Assembly: GCF_040869045.1 (NCBI RefSeq)
Contig: NC_090322.1
Span: 169,956,672 to 170,020,671 of the forward strand
DNA from: Eurosta solidaginis
Taxonomy: Eukaryota > Arthropoda > Insecta > Diptera > Tephritidae
Direction: 5' to 3'
DNA: 64,000 nucleotides
Shown one piece after another: positions 41,980 through 52,809 of the stretch. Positions within the stretch are counted from its first letter, which is position 1; every line of letters starts with the position of its first letter. The position numbers were made by a program, and so were the translations under genes. A model generated the notes under the pieces. The model was given only the letters and a program-made list of their open reading frames with translations. It was not told the DNA's origin and ran no database searches.

Positions 41980-42897
41980 TTATGAAAGTGCGTTTTTCGG
42001 TGACGATGAAGTCGGCGGTACACTCGAGCGAAATAAGTATAGGCAGGTGGTCGGATACCAATGTACCATCGGCTGCCAGTTGACGCAGTTTACGAGTTCT
42101 GCGCTGACGATTGAGATATCTGGCGAACTGTGGCAGCTTCCTACCATACGTGTGGGGGCGTCTCCGTTTATTGTGCAGAACGTCGCTTCTTCTATTTGAT
42201 CCGCCAATATCTCACCCCTACTGTCCGCCCGCAAGTTTGAGTGCCATAGATCGTAATGGGCATTGAAATCGCCTAAGATAATGCGATTGTTGCCAGTGAG
42301 TAAGGTTCTGATATTAGGGCGGTATCCACTGGGGCAACAGGTGGTAGGAGGGATGTAGATGTTGATGATTTCTATGATTGCATCGCCTGACCGGACAGAT
42401 AGGCCTTGACGTTCTAAGACATTGTCCCTGCGGTCGATGCCAGGATCAAATATATAATATTGCACAGAGTTGTGTATGATAAACGCGAGACCGCCTCCAT
42501 TTCCGCTCTCGCGGTCTTTCCTGTGGACATTGTACCCAGAGCAGGTCTGCAATGCAGATCCTGCTGTGAGTTTAGTCTCTTGAATCGAAGCAATGCGGAT
42601 GTTGTGCCGCTTCATGAAATCGACTATCTCCGTAATCTTCCCAGTTAGTCCATTACAGTTTAACTGCAGAATTCTGAAGTGCATAAGGGGAGACGCCGCC
42701 ACTCTGGGGGTAAGTGACGGGTGACTGCGCCTGGGTTGTGGAAGGCCAGGACGCAATTGCTGCGGATGATTTGGGTTTACGACCTGGCAACATGGCGCGA
42801 TGAAACCCGTCGGGGGGTTGCCGTCGCAGAGACCAGAACATCTAGGAAAGTGGCACCACCCAAGGCAGGAGCTGCATTGGGCGGATGTCGCAAACAT
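41980..42897 (-). pseudogene. Second PHD finger and EEP endonuclease of PHD-LINE C3
   Basis: The 305-codon frame carries the second Cys/His finger (QCSSCLGWCHFPRCSGL...FIAPCCQ). It then carries an EEP endonuclease with LQLNCNGLTG, IQETKL, GDFNAHYDLWHS, GDAPTRM and SSPDISIV, a domain that nicks target DNA. A frameshift near 42065 breaks the last endonuclease motif (SDHLPILISL is in the next frame, 42061 down). Compared with copy C4, a deletion removes GTPMLAQGRP between the finger and the linker. Confidence 0.75.
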
Positions 42898-42959
42898 ATA
42901 TATTCTGTGCTGGCAAACGGTGCAAACGGAGGTAGGGACTAAGAGTCTGTTTCCCTGAC

Positions 42960-43595
42960 CTACACGATTGCTGCCGGAAGAGGGGGGGGGGGGGGGGGGG
43001 GGGAGAAGACGGGGCAGGGGCTGATGCTCAGCATTGCTGCCGACTCTACTATGAAGGTAGTAGTTATGAGTGGTAGCAGCTGTTTGAGTTGTTGGCGCCG
43101 TGGGGCGCGAGCAGCAGCGAGTACTTGTTGTGGCTTGCTGAGCAGCGGGGCTGCTGGAAGGTAGTGGAGGGTGCTTAGGCGTAGACTACGGGACGCCCTT
43201 GGGCGTGAACAGCAAGGAGCCACAAAAGATTTATAAAAGCTACATGGACGTCGGGTTTTGGGATCAAGCCCAGAACAACCTGTCCGATGCAACCATCCCT
43301 TACACGAGACACACTGAACAGAGTATGACCGTCCTAAAAAGATTCTTTTCCGGCAGATGCAGCAAAACCATTTCTCAGGACCGGGGTCAGGACACGGACC
43401 CGGATTGGATTCGATGCCTTCCCGGAGTAAGAGAATATGGAGCAGTCCTGCTGCAAGGAGCTGCTGGGGGGATGACAATTTGTGGGAGGGACGCAACAAA
43501 TTAAATGGGGTTACACTGAAATGACAGTCCTTGGTCGGGAAAAATCCCGAGTCGCTCCGGTACATAGAACCGACTGCCTTAGGAAGCGGATTCAT
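42960..43595 (-). CDS. N-terminal part of PHD-LINE C3: 2A-like motif and first PHD finger
   Basis: This frame contains MYRSDSGFFPTKDCHF, the hydrophobic run AAGLLHILLLRE, then GIESNPGP, which matches the 2A ribosome-skipping consensus (D-V/I-E-x-N-P-G-P) except that D is G. Next comes a PHD-like finger: WFCCICRKR, QCVSCKGWLHRTGC, then APCC (C2...C2...H-C...C2 spacing). A Ser/Pro-rich linker with a long G/C tract follows. In LINEs such fingers are thought to bind histones or nucleic acid. The frame runs out in the tract at about 42960, so tract-length changes control continuity with the downstream finger. The element 5' end is at 43589. Confidence 0.65.
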   Translation of the reverse strand: MNPLPKAVGSMYRSDSGFFPTKDCHFSVTPFNLLRPSHKLSSPQQLLAAGLLHILLLREGIESNPGPCPDPGPEKWFCCICRKRIFLGRSYSVQCVSCKGWLHRTGCSGLDPKTRRPCSFYKSFVAPCCSRPRASRSLRLSTLHYLPAAPLLSKPQQVLAAARAPRRQQLKQLLPLITTTFIVESAAMLSISPCPVFSPPPPPPPLPAAIV

Positions 43596-43597
43596 AG

Positions 43598-44180
43598 TCC
43601 TGAGTTAGAGTATGCTTCACTTGGTGCGGCACTAAAAAGATAGAGTACATTTCATTTCTAAGTATATCATAGTCAGTTTAGTGGCATGCTGTAACGAGAG
43701 CCTAGTTTAGGCAAAATTCTATTACATAAAAAAAATCTATTACGCAATGTTGTCAAATCACTCGTCTTGACGTTTGCTTGTTGTTATTCATTTCTTGCGT
43801 TTGATTGCTAAAAATTCAAAAAGTAAGCAATTTGTTAATAAAAAGTGTATTTTAACCTCGTTAGTTAATTAAAATTTGTATTTATTACTACAGAACAATA
43901 AAAGAGAACAAAACTGCCACATAGAAAATTTACGAAATTTAATAAAAATTGCGCCGCTATTTTTCTGATCGCTGCTTTATATGTATATATACGCATATCT
44001 GCTTGGAAGAATGATTCCATTTAAGTATTTTGTAGTAATTAGTTTTATTATTTATTTTGTACACAAATCCAGGTACAAATACAATAAGAAGTGGTTAGCA
44101 CCAAATGATAGAACGGTGTTAACATGTAATATATTTGATATATTTAGATTGAATTACGTTTGTTATTCATATTAGAGAGA
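43598..44180. other. AT-rich DNA between insertions
   Basis: No gene or known repeat is seen. The first 60 bases are the flank copied into the C2/C3 element at 41411-41468. Confidence 0.4.
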
Positions 44181-44306
44181 TGGTTACAAGGATTTGATTC
44201 TGAATTTCACTTCGCCATGAGCTTGTTTTTCAAATGCAGGTACTTGATTTCGAAGCTTGCCATCCGATGAAGAAGTGAAATTCAGAAACATGCCCTAGTA
44301 ACCATC
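44180..44306. repeat. Small hairpin MITE, about 125 bp
   Basis: ATGGTTAC and TTTGATTCTGAATTTCACTTC on the left face GAAGTGAAATTCAGAAACATG and GTAACCAT on the right. It is a short inverted-repeat element with a GC-moderate loop and no coding capacity. Confidence 0.6.
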
Positions 44307-44621
44307 GCCGTGTGCACTTTTTGTCTAATATCAAAAAGAATACAAACTGCATTAAATAATGAGCTATGCTCGCAAAACGAATTATGTTGTTTTTAGTATT
44401 TAAAGAAACCTTGTACCCTAAAACAAATGGATCAAATCGGTCTTTATATATTTTTGACTTTCTCATTAATCGCGAATCGTCAATAATTTCAAATTTCAAT
44501 AATAATTTCTCTTTCGATTTCCTCAAAGTAAGACATTTTCACTCTTCTTGAATCAAAAATACGGCTTAAATTACTGAATACACACGCAAATTGAAATTTC
44601 ATTTCATTTGACAGATTTTAA
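44307..44621. other. AT-rich DNA, nothing recognised
   Basis: No convincing open frame or repeat family was found. Confidence 0.35.
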
Positions 44622-45207
44622 GCGGGAGTCATTGGTGCCGTATGTCGTATCGCTGTAGTCGTATCCCTAACGTAATCAGCTGTTTATCGTTACGATGGTA
44701 AACCAAAAACCAATTGCTTGGCTACGATACGGTTACGACCATTGTTTACTATATGCAGCTTAAGTAGAGGTAATGTTGCGAATAGAGTGGAAAGCAGTGG
44801 ACTAGGCAATCGAATGTCATATAATGAAGTAATGGTGTTCGGAGTTTTTTCAAAGTTAAAAAAAAAAATGATAAAAGATTTAATATAAATAAAACTATTG
44901 TTTTAATAACAACAAAAACGCCATATATATTCTGTATACAAAAATTTGTTAGGATTATCTCACTTTAAAATTTGAATTAAATAATCTAAAGTTTTTTTTT
45001 GAAACTGAGTCGAGAACTGTGCGTGTGAATGTGCGAATTTTCACCGATCAGCTGTTAGTTGCGCTACTTGGTAAAATTTACAATGGTTATGACCTTAGCG
45101 GCACCAATAATCGATTGCATTGATTCTCATAAGATTGGTCGAATCAGCTGTTATAAGGTTACCGATACGGTTACCGATAAAGCACTAATGTCTCCAGCTT
45201 TAGTAAT
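44622..45207. repeat. MITE-like family H (copy 2), split by about 340 bp of other DNA
   Basis: The left half, 44622-44743, starts AAGCGGGAGTCATTGGTGCC; the right half, 45084-45207, includes CCTTAGCGGCACCAATAATC. Together they match the uninterrupted copy at 60867-61098. The interruption (44744-45083) is AT-rich and unassigned. Confidence 0.65.
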
Positions 45208-46369
45208 AGCTTTAGTGACAGCTTTTCGCCTCTCTAACTTTAGTGATGGCTCTAACCGATGAATGTGGCTTTTTTGCGACTATAATAAAGATAAAGTATG
45301 CTTTTTATTGAAATATGCTCTAACTTTTTTAGCGCATACTTTAACTTGACTATGAATATGCCCCTTTGTTTTTAGTTTGAAAATTTGGTGCATAAAAACA
45401 CAATTAAAATCAACTATCTTGTGAAAAAAGTGAACCATTAGAGACGGAAATAATTTTAGCGTGTTATTTGCATTGTTTTTATTGTTAAAAGTGTTAATGT
45501 AAAAATAAAATGTAAAACATAAACAAAAACATGTCAAACTCACAAACTTTGGGGGAATAGTGGTCTCGCTTTTTCACTATAGAAACTGTTTTTGTGTTTT
45601 GAAGGTCCGTTAAAGTTTCGTCAGTTTTTTTAGCTTGGAATCCTAGCAAAAATAAAGTAGTGTCATATATACTTTAGCGTTATGATATGGCACCATTAAT
45701 CGATCACATTGATTTCCATAAGGTAGGTTCGATCAGCTGTTTATCTGGTTATGGTTTTATGGTTATAAAGGGCCAATTAATGGTGACTTATAAACATATA
45801 ACCATAACCAGATAAAGCAGCTGATCGAACCTAACTTATGGAAATCAATGTAATCGATTAATGGTGCCATACCATAACGCTAACGCCACAACCATACCAT
45901 AGCCAACCAATTGGTTTTTGGTTTCTCGCCATATTCATAACCTAAAAATATTTGAGTTGGTGAATTTAATAACTTTTTGTAGATTTTATTCATTGTTTTG
46001 GATATGTTATGGCTAAGAGACTTATTTTTTGTTGAATATGTTTGTAATTTTTTCCGGTTTCTTAATTTTTACGAAATTTTCACGATTTTTAGGTTAAGGC
46101 ACCATTAATCGATCACATTGGAGATGGTTATGGATATGGGTATGGGTACAACTATGGCGTTAGGGTTAAGGAAGTTTAATTCACCCTTAAGTCAGCATTA
46201 ATTAGCCCTTAAGCTCGCAATAAAGTAAATAGGTATCGATACATAAATATGATGTTCCCACAAATCACACACAGAAGATTGCGCATTCACAAGTTCAAAA
46301 TCCCTGCCAAAAATTGTTGGATGACGTGTTTCATCCCTTCAAAAAACGCGAGTGGCAGCACTAATATAA
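45208..46369. repeat. Patchwork: right halves of L and K, family I, and P/E fragments
   Basis: 45290-45365 carries the right end of an L-type inverted repeat. 45369-45671 is the right half of TIR element K, ending AAAGTAGTGTCATATA. 45680-46200 matches family I from 38380 to 38820. 46255-46345 holds an ACAAATCACACACAGAAGAT end and a diverged E-type terminus (ATCCCTGCCAAAAATTG). No gene is present. Confidence 0.55.
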
Positions 46370-46408
46370 AACATCTGTTTTGTTGCGCTTCCCAAGGCAG
46401 TCGGTTCT

Positions 46409-47422
46409 ATGTACCGGAGCGACTCGGGATTTTTCCCGACCAAGGACTGTCATCTCAGTGTGACCCCATTTAATTTGTTTCGTCCCTCCCAAAAATTGTC
46501 ATCCTCCCAGCAGCTCCTTGCAGCAGGACTGCTACATATTCTCTTACTCCGGGAAGGTATCGAACTCAATCCGGGTCCGTCTCCTGACCCCGGTCCTGAA
46601 AAATGGTTTTGATACATTTGCCAGAAAAGAATCTTTTTAGGACGGTCATACTCTGTCAAGTATGTCTCGTGCAAGGGATGGTTGCATCGGACAGGTTGTT
46701 CTGGGCTTGATCCCAAAACCCGACGTCCACGTAACTTTTATAAATCTTTTGTGGCTCCTTGCTGCTCACGCCCAAGGGCGTCCCGTAGTCTACGCCTAAG
46801 CGCCCCCCCCCCCCCCCCCCCCCCACTACCTTCCAGCAGCCTCGCTGCTCAGCAAGCCACAACAAGTACCCGCTGCTGCTCGCGCCCCACGGCGCCAACA
46901 ACTCAAACAGCTGATACCACTCATAACTACTACCTTCGTAGTAGAGCTGGTAGCAATGCTGAGCATCAGCCCCTGCCCCCGTCTTCTTCTCCCCCCCCCC
47001 CCCTCTTTTCTGGCAGCAATCGTGCAGGTCAGGGAAACATACTCTTAGTCCCTACCTCCGTTTGCACCGTCTGCCAGCACAGAATATATAGGTTTGCGCC
47101 ATCCGCTCAATGCAGCTCCTGCCTTGGGTGGTGCCACTTTCCTAGATGTTCTGGTCTCCGCGACGGCAACCTCTCGACGGGTTTCATCGCGCCATGTTGC
47201 CAGGTCGTAAACCCAAATCATTCGGGTACCCCAATGCTTGCCCAAGGGCGCCCAGTCCCAAGGCCACAACAGCAATTGCGTCCTGGCCTTCCACAACCTA
47301 GGCGTAGTCACCCGTCACTTAACCCTAGAGTGGCGGCGTCACCCCTCATACAGTTCAGAATTCAGCAGTTAAACTGTAATGGACTAACACAACATCCGCA
47401 TTGCTGCGATTCAAGAGACTAA
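46409..47422 (+). pseudogene. PHD-finger region of PHD-LINE C4
   Basis: The first frame (46409-46612) reads MYRSDSGFFPTKDC, the hydrophobic run, GIELNPGP and EKWF, then TGA where other copies have the cysteine of WFCCIC. The finger continues CQKRIFLGRSYS and HRTGCSGLDP, with a tail to APCC. The second frame (46682-47422) carries the linker and a second finger (CTVCQHRIYRF, QCSSCLGWCHFPRCSGL, APCCQ). The two fingers are separated by Ser/Pro/Thr-rich, tract-containing sequence. The 46682 frame begins with the Met created by a change just before HRTGC. Confidence 0.7.
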
Positions 47423-50187
47423 ACTCACAGCAAGATCTGCATTGCAGACCTGCTCTGGGTATAATGTCCACAGGAAAGACCGCGAGAGCGGAAATGGAGG
47501 CGGCCTCGCGTTTATTATACACCACTCTGTGCAATATTATATATTTGATCCTGGCATCGACCGCAGGACAATGTCTTAGAACGTCAAGGCCTATCTGTTC
47601 GGTCAGGCGATGCAAATCTAGAAATCATCAACATATACATCCCTCCTGTCACCTGTTGCCCCAGTGGATACCGCCCTAATATCGAGGCCTTACTCACTGG
47701 CAACAATCGCATTATCTTAGGCGATTTCAATGCCCATCACGACCTATGGCATTCAAACTTGCGGGCGGACAGTAGGGGTGAGATGTTGGCGGATAAAATA
47801 GAAGAAACGACGTTCTGCACAATAAACGGAGACGCCCCCACACGTATGGTAGGAAGCTGTCATAGCTCGCCAGATATCTCAATCGTGAGCGCAGAACTCG
47901 TAAACTGCGTCAACTGGCAGCCGATGGTAACATTGGCATCCGGCCACCTGCCCATACTTATTTCGTTCAAGCGTACCGCCGACTTCATCGTCACCGAAAA
48001 ACGCACTTTCATAAACTTCAAAAAAGGAAAGTGGGAAGAATATAAATCTGCAACAGACAGCAGCTTTGCTGCCCTCCCTATTCCGACTGATGCCCGCCAA
48101 GGGGAGCGTGCCTTCCGTAAGGTCATTGAATCCGCCTCGGCACTTTTCATTCCCGCCGGGAGAATTCCCGAAATCCGGCCCCACTTCCCGGCGGAGGCCG
48201 CGAGCTTAGCGAGGGAACGCGACCTTATAAGACAGCTTGATCCAGGCGACCCCCAAATAAGGGATATAAACCAACGCATCAGATTGCTTGTGGACGAACA
48301 CAAGCGGGCGAAATGGGAAGAGCACCTAAGAGGTTGTAACCTCTCTACCGGTGTAGGTAAACTTTGGTCCACCGTAAAGTCCCTATCGAATCCGACTAAG
48401 CACAAAGACAAAGTTTCCATCGCCTTTGGTGATAAGGTGTTGTCGGATGCGAAAAATGCGCGAGCGCTTTCTGCCGACAATATATAATGCATCCTACGGT
48501 TGACAAAGATAGACGGAGAGCCAATAGACACGCACATAAACACAAATTCAGCGCGTCACCAATCACCATCACCGCTAGAGAGGTTGAGGACGCCATTGGT
48601 CGCGCTAAACCATCCAAAGCAGTGGGCCCAGACGGCATAGCCATGCCGATGCTTAAAAACCTAGGGAAAGAGGGTTTCAAATATTTAGCGCATGTCTTCA
48701 ACCTGTCTTTTTCCACCTTTGTCATACCCGAGAAATGGAAAATGACCAAGGTGGTCCCGCTACTAAAGCCTGGGAAACCAGCTAACATAGGTGAGTCATA
48801 TCGTCCGATATCTCTCCTATCGCCAGTGGCAAAGACGCTTGAAGCCATTTTGCTCCCTTATTTCCAAGCACATTTGCAGCTAGCCCCTCATCAGCATGGC
48901 TTCAGAAAACTCCATAGCACTACCTCCGCGCTAAATGTCATTGGCACCCAGATAAATTGCGGTTTGAATCAATACACCCACCATAGAACAGTACTCGTAG
49001 CGCTAGACCTATCAAAAGCCTTTGATACGGTCAACCATGGCTCGTTACTGCAAGACCTGGAAGGGTCTACCCTTCCCCCATGTCTTAAAAGGTGGACCGC
49101 AAATTATCTGGGTGGTCGGCAGGCATCGGTGCAATTCAGAAACGAAACATCAAAACCAAGGAGAATTAAACAAGAGGTGCCACAGGGTGGTGTCCTATCC
49201 CCACTTTTGTTTAATTTCTACATATCCAAGCTACCTTCACCACCGGAAGGAGTCACAATCGTTTCCTACGCCGATGACTGCACAGTAATGGCCACAGGCC
49301 CAGGCCCAGAGATCGATGAGCTATGCAATAAAATAAACGGCTATCTCCCTGATCTCTCCAGTTTTTTCGCCTCGCGAAACCTGGCATTGTCACCGACCAA
49401 ACCTTCCGCGACCTTATTTACAACATGGACGCCCCAAATGTCGACCATATTGAACATCCACGTCGATGGCACTACGCTACCGACTGTCCTACACCCCAAA
49501 ATATTGGGTGTGACGTTTGATCAGGATCTACATTTTGGTGCAACCGCAATTGTTCCGAGAATTCAGAGCCGTAATAAAATCCTCAAATCCCTTGCTGGCA
49601 GTACCTGGGAAAAGATAAAGAAACGCTCATGACCACATACAAAGCAATTAGCCAGCCGATTACGTGCTACGCGTCACCCATATGGTCGCCAAGCCTAAAA
49701 AATACCCACTGGAAGAAACTATAGGCCTGCCAAAATACTGCTCTCAGAATCGCCACGGGCTGTCTTCTTATGTCCCCAGAACACCATCTGCATAATGAGG
49801 CGAGAATACTCCCCATCAGGGAGAGAAATGAGATTGCTGACCAAACAGTTTCTGTTGAATACCCAGAAACCTGGGCATCCCAACAGACATCTGATTGACG
49901 AACCAGCACCGCCTAGGGGCCTAAGGAGTCATCTCCGTAAGCATTTTGAGGAAATACGGAACCTGGGAACCCAGCCGTATGAAGCGAAAAAACACAAGCA
50001 GGTCCTTGGTGAACTCCATAGACAGGCGTCGGACCTTTATGTCGGGAATTGCCCGGTGAATCCAGTACTTGAAGAAAAATATCCAGAACTCGTGGAAGAG
50101 GAACGCATACTACCCAGGGAAACGCGTGTCACTCTTGCTCAACTTCGTTCTGGATACTGTAACAGGTTAAACTCTTACTTATCCTGA
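47345..50187 (+). pseudogene. Endonuclease and reverse transcriptase region of PHD-LINE C4
   Basis: The endonuclease is spread over frames: QQLNCNGLT near 47365, then a deletion, GDFNAHHDLWHSN near 47725, GDAPTRMVGS, and SGHLPILISF. The frame 47759-48487 ends at TAA, and 48487-49632 continues with the RT: GPDGIAMPMLK, ESYRPISLLSP, DLSKAFDTVNHG, PQGGVLSPLLF and SYADDCTVM. A further frameshift near 49620 leads into the thumb and C-terminal part (49795-50187; LLNTQKPGHPNRHL, RVTLAQLRSGYCNR). Several small lesions but all domains recognisable. Jockey/CR1-like by RT style. Confidence 0.8.
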
Positions 50188-50435
50188 ATCAACCCCGACA
50201 TACAAAATGTATGCCCCGCTTGCAATGTGTCCCCACATGACACCAACCATCTCTTTAATTGTAATGTGGAACCAACGCCTCTTAACACCCCTTTCCTTAT
50301 GGTCCACCCCTGTTGAAACGGCAAGTTTCCTTGGACTCCCGTTAGAGGATATTGATGACAATTTGTGATCGGTCGCGGCTATTAGGTGGGGCGAGCATTG
50401 CTACAACAACAACAACAACAACATCTGTTTTGTTG

Positions 50436-50622
50436 AAAATAAGAAGAAACGTACACAAAATTTTAAGATACTGATAGAATTATTAACATTTAAATAGTTT
50501 CGCACGTAAGCAAACTATTTATTTTCCTTACATCATCTTCAAGTTGTTTACTCTTTCAGTGTTTTTGCGTTTAAATATGGCGAGATCTTTTATGTATACA
50601 CAAGTGTACACGTATTTAGTTC
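50436..50622. other. Short unassigned flank
   Basis: Host sequence between the LINE C4 target duplication and the family O MITE; no feature supported. Confidence 0.3.
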
Positions 50623-50630
50623 AGTGCTAC

Positions 50631-50891
50631 AATGGCTCAACTATATGGTTGGCTCATCTCACCAGCTGATTTTATTTTTTTCATTTCACTGGAGTAGGGA
50701 TTGTCAGAAAGAGATGGCAAACTTAAAGAGAAACCAACGAATTTACAACATTTTCTTACTACTTACAAATGCTGCTAAGTTTTATGTTTTCATTCCATTC
50801 CATTCGTCCAACACCAACACGCTAATTTTGGCAATGTGAACAAAGGTATGTTATTGCTGTAGAGATGAACCAACCATATAGTTGAGCCATG
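50631..50891. repeat. hAT-like MITE family O, 261 bp
   Basis: The terminal inverted repeats are ATGGCTCAACTATATGGTTG on the left and its complement on the right (about 29 bp with one change). AGTGCTAC flanks both ends (50623-50630 and 50892-50899), an 8-bp target duplication typical of hAT elements. One end recurs at 17770-17865. Confidence 0.82.
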
Positions 50892-50899
50892 AGTGCTAC

Positions 50900-51234
50900 C
50901 AACTCAAAAGTGGTTAGCTGTCAAAAAATCGACTACAGAAAACGAAACGAACAGAACTGCTATACGGATCAGAAATTGAACCAGATAAATATCAGGATCA
51001 CAACGTTGTTGTTGCATTTGCATGTTAAATTTCTATCCGTATCTCGCTCAAGTCTCAATGGAACGTAACTAATGGGTTTTATATTAGTGCTGCCAGCTCT
51101 CATAAAGTTGATCCAGATTATTCCAATGAGATTTGATTGTGAGCCAGAGCTCGATAATTTAATGGAACGCTCCTAATCTTATTTCTATGGATGGAACATA
51201 TGTGAAAGGCTAGATTAACTATTGTGGATTTATT
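50900..51234. repeat. Family J end fragment and unassigned DNA
   Basis: GTTGTTGTTGCATTTGCATG and the following 40 bases match the right arm of element J at 21056-21100. The rest shows no gene. Confidence 0.45.
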
Positions 51235-52580
51235 GTATATTACCTACTGGGTTTTTCGAAGAATTTATTACTTTGGCTTCACAGCTATCTCTTAAATAGA
51301 ACTCAGCGAGTTATGTTCAAAAACAGTCTCTCAGAGTCGATAGAAGTAACTTCTGGTGTGCCTTAGGGTAGCCATCTTAGTCCATTACTTTTTACCCTCT
51401 TTATAATTGACTTACCAATAGTTATCTTGTATTCCCGTGTTCTAATGTATGCAGATCATGTTAAACTATGCTATATATACTTGCCTTCTGACTCTTCCCG
51501 TTTGGATTTACTTCAGGCCGATTTGGACTCATTTCAATTATGGTGTACAGTAAATCTACTAGTTTTGAACTGCTGTAAATGTAAACTAATGACATTTCAC
51601 AGAGTCAACCCAGTTTTAAAATCCTATATGCTAGATGGTGCTCCCTTGGAGCGTATATCTGTAGTATGTGACCTGGGTGTTCTTTTGGATGCGAAATTGA
51701 GCCTTAACATGCATATTTCATCTATTTTAAACAAGGCATCCGGTGTACTCGGATTTATTAAAAGATGGGCTAAAGGATTTGATGCCTTATTTAACCAAGA
51801 CCCTTTACACATCTTTGGTTCGCCCAATACTTGAGTATTGTTCCTGTATTTGGTCCCCGGGTTATAAAAATCATATAGATCGGATTGAATCGGTACAGAA
51901 GCAGTTTCTAATCTTCGCTTTACGTGGTCTTAACTGGGAATCAAATCAACATCTTCCACCTTATAGAAATAGACTTCTTCTCATTAGCTTGCCAACTTTA
52001 GAGAATAGAAGAATATTACTCGGGGTAATGTTCCTTCATAAACTGATTATCGGTGAGATAGACTCCACTGACCTTGTAAGCAGACTGCATTTTTCTGTTC
52101 CTGCGAGAACTTCAAGACACTTTGTACTCTTTCATTTACCCATTCTACGGCGTAATTTTGCTAAATATAGCCCTCTTCGCAATTGGTGCTCGCGCTATAA
52201 CGAACTGTACAACTGCATTAGTTTTGAGTATTCGATTGCTGCTATCCGTAAGGAAATACTCTCACGTCTGGCATGATATTTTTAAAGATTTTTAAATAAG
52301 ATGTCAATTTTATTTCAATATTAATTTTAACTAATTTTTATTTTTGACTTGATCTATTTATTAATTAAAAATTTAACTTAATTAATTTGATTGTTTATTA
52401 TTTAAGTTTTTACTTTAAATTTTGTTTTTTACGCTTATGTTTTCTTTCCTTGTATGTATGTATATATGTATTTATTTGAAAATTGTTCCTAGCACAACAA
52501 TTTTGACAAATTATTTAACAGTGCTAGTCATGAATAGCATGAGCTATAAAAATTGAACATTTATAATAATAATAAATTAG
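51235..52580 (+). mobile_element. LINE RT fragment, 5'-truncated and dead
   Basis: It is a plus-strand remnant of a CR1/jockey-type ORF2. TSGVP-stop-GSHLSPLLF at about 51352-51390 shows TAG in place of the glutamine codon of the PQG motif. The catalytic box reads YADH instead of YADD (51449-51460), losing an aspartate. A frameshift near 51775 joins LGFIKRWAK to DLMPYLTKTLYTSLVRP. The C-terminus (RRILLGVMFLHKLI, ends LSRLA) is intact to 52276. An AT-rich 3' UTR and an (ATA)n tail end near 52580. Confidence 0.78.
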
Positions 52581-52809
52581 ATTTATCAAATTTAATCAAA
52601 TATAGCGGATAATAGTGAAATATTTCTGTATGTAAATGTAAATCTTAAAATTAAAGAAAAGTAATTAATAAATATTAAAAGACAGCAGTAGTGATGATAA
52701 CCTTTGGCTGGTTATAGATCGAATAGTATTTAACAAATAAAGGGGGAAGACACAGAAAAAGGAAAAGGACTTAGAAATGAACATTTTAACAACAACAATT
52801 TGAGATCCA

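Larger units (their letters stand above)
39080..43589 (-). mobile_element. PHD-finger LINE family C (C2/C3), one insertion with an internal duplicated segment
   Basis: ATTCATAG at 39072-39079 and 43590-43597 is the target-site duplication, so everything between derives from one insertion. The minus-strand order from 43589 is: first PHD finger, linker, second PHD, endonuclease (to about 41469), a foreign 500-bp block (40971-41468), then RT and tail. The foreign block repeats the element's own 5' terminal part together with about 65 bases of the host flank (ATTCATAGTCCTGAGTTAG... present at 41403 and 43590). It cannot have come by retrotransposition of an RNA ending at the element's 5' end. Confidence 0.8.
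46386..50419 (+). mobile_element. PHD-finger LINE family C (copy C4), full length with 16-bp target duplication
   Basis: This is the reference copy of the family, about 4.03 kb. AACATCTGTTTTGTTG occurs at 46370-46385 and 50420-50435, a 16-bp target-site duplication. The order is: 5' end CGCTTCCCAAGGCAG, 2A-like motif (GIELNPGP), PHD finger 1, C tract linkers (46803-46824, 46992-47003), PHD finger 2, EEP endonuclease, reverse transcriptase with YADD, C-terminal Cys/His region, and a (CAA)n tail. It is not active: TGA replaces a finger cysteine codon at 46610-46612, and several frameshifts follow. Confidence 0.92.

Noticed and set aside
41984..42083. A separate short endonuclease gene around SDHLPILISL
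   Set aside because: It is the frameshifted continuation of the PHD-LINE endonuclease, not an independent gene.
43981..44175. A 64-codon hydrophobic frame (MYIYAYLLGRM)
   Set aside because: AT-rich, short, low complexity and with no supporting context.
44230..44526. Candidate missing first exon of the small paralogue at 37.5 kb
   Set aside because: The frame has no similarity to exon 1 of paralogue 1 and no matching donor phase.
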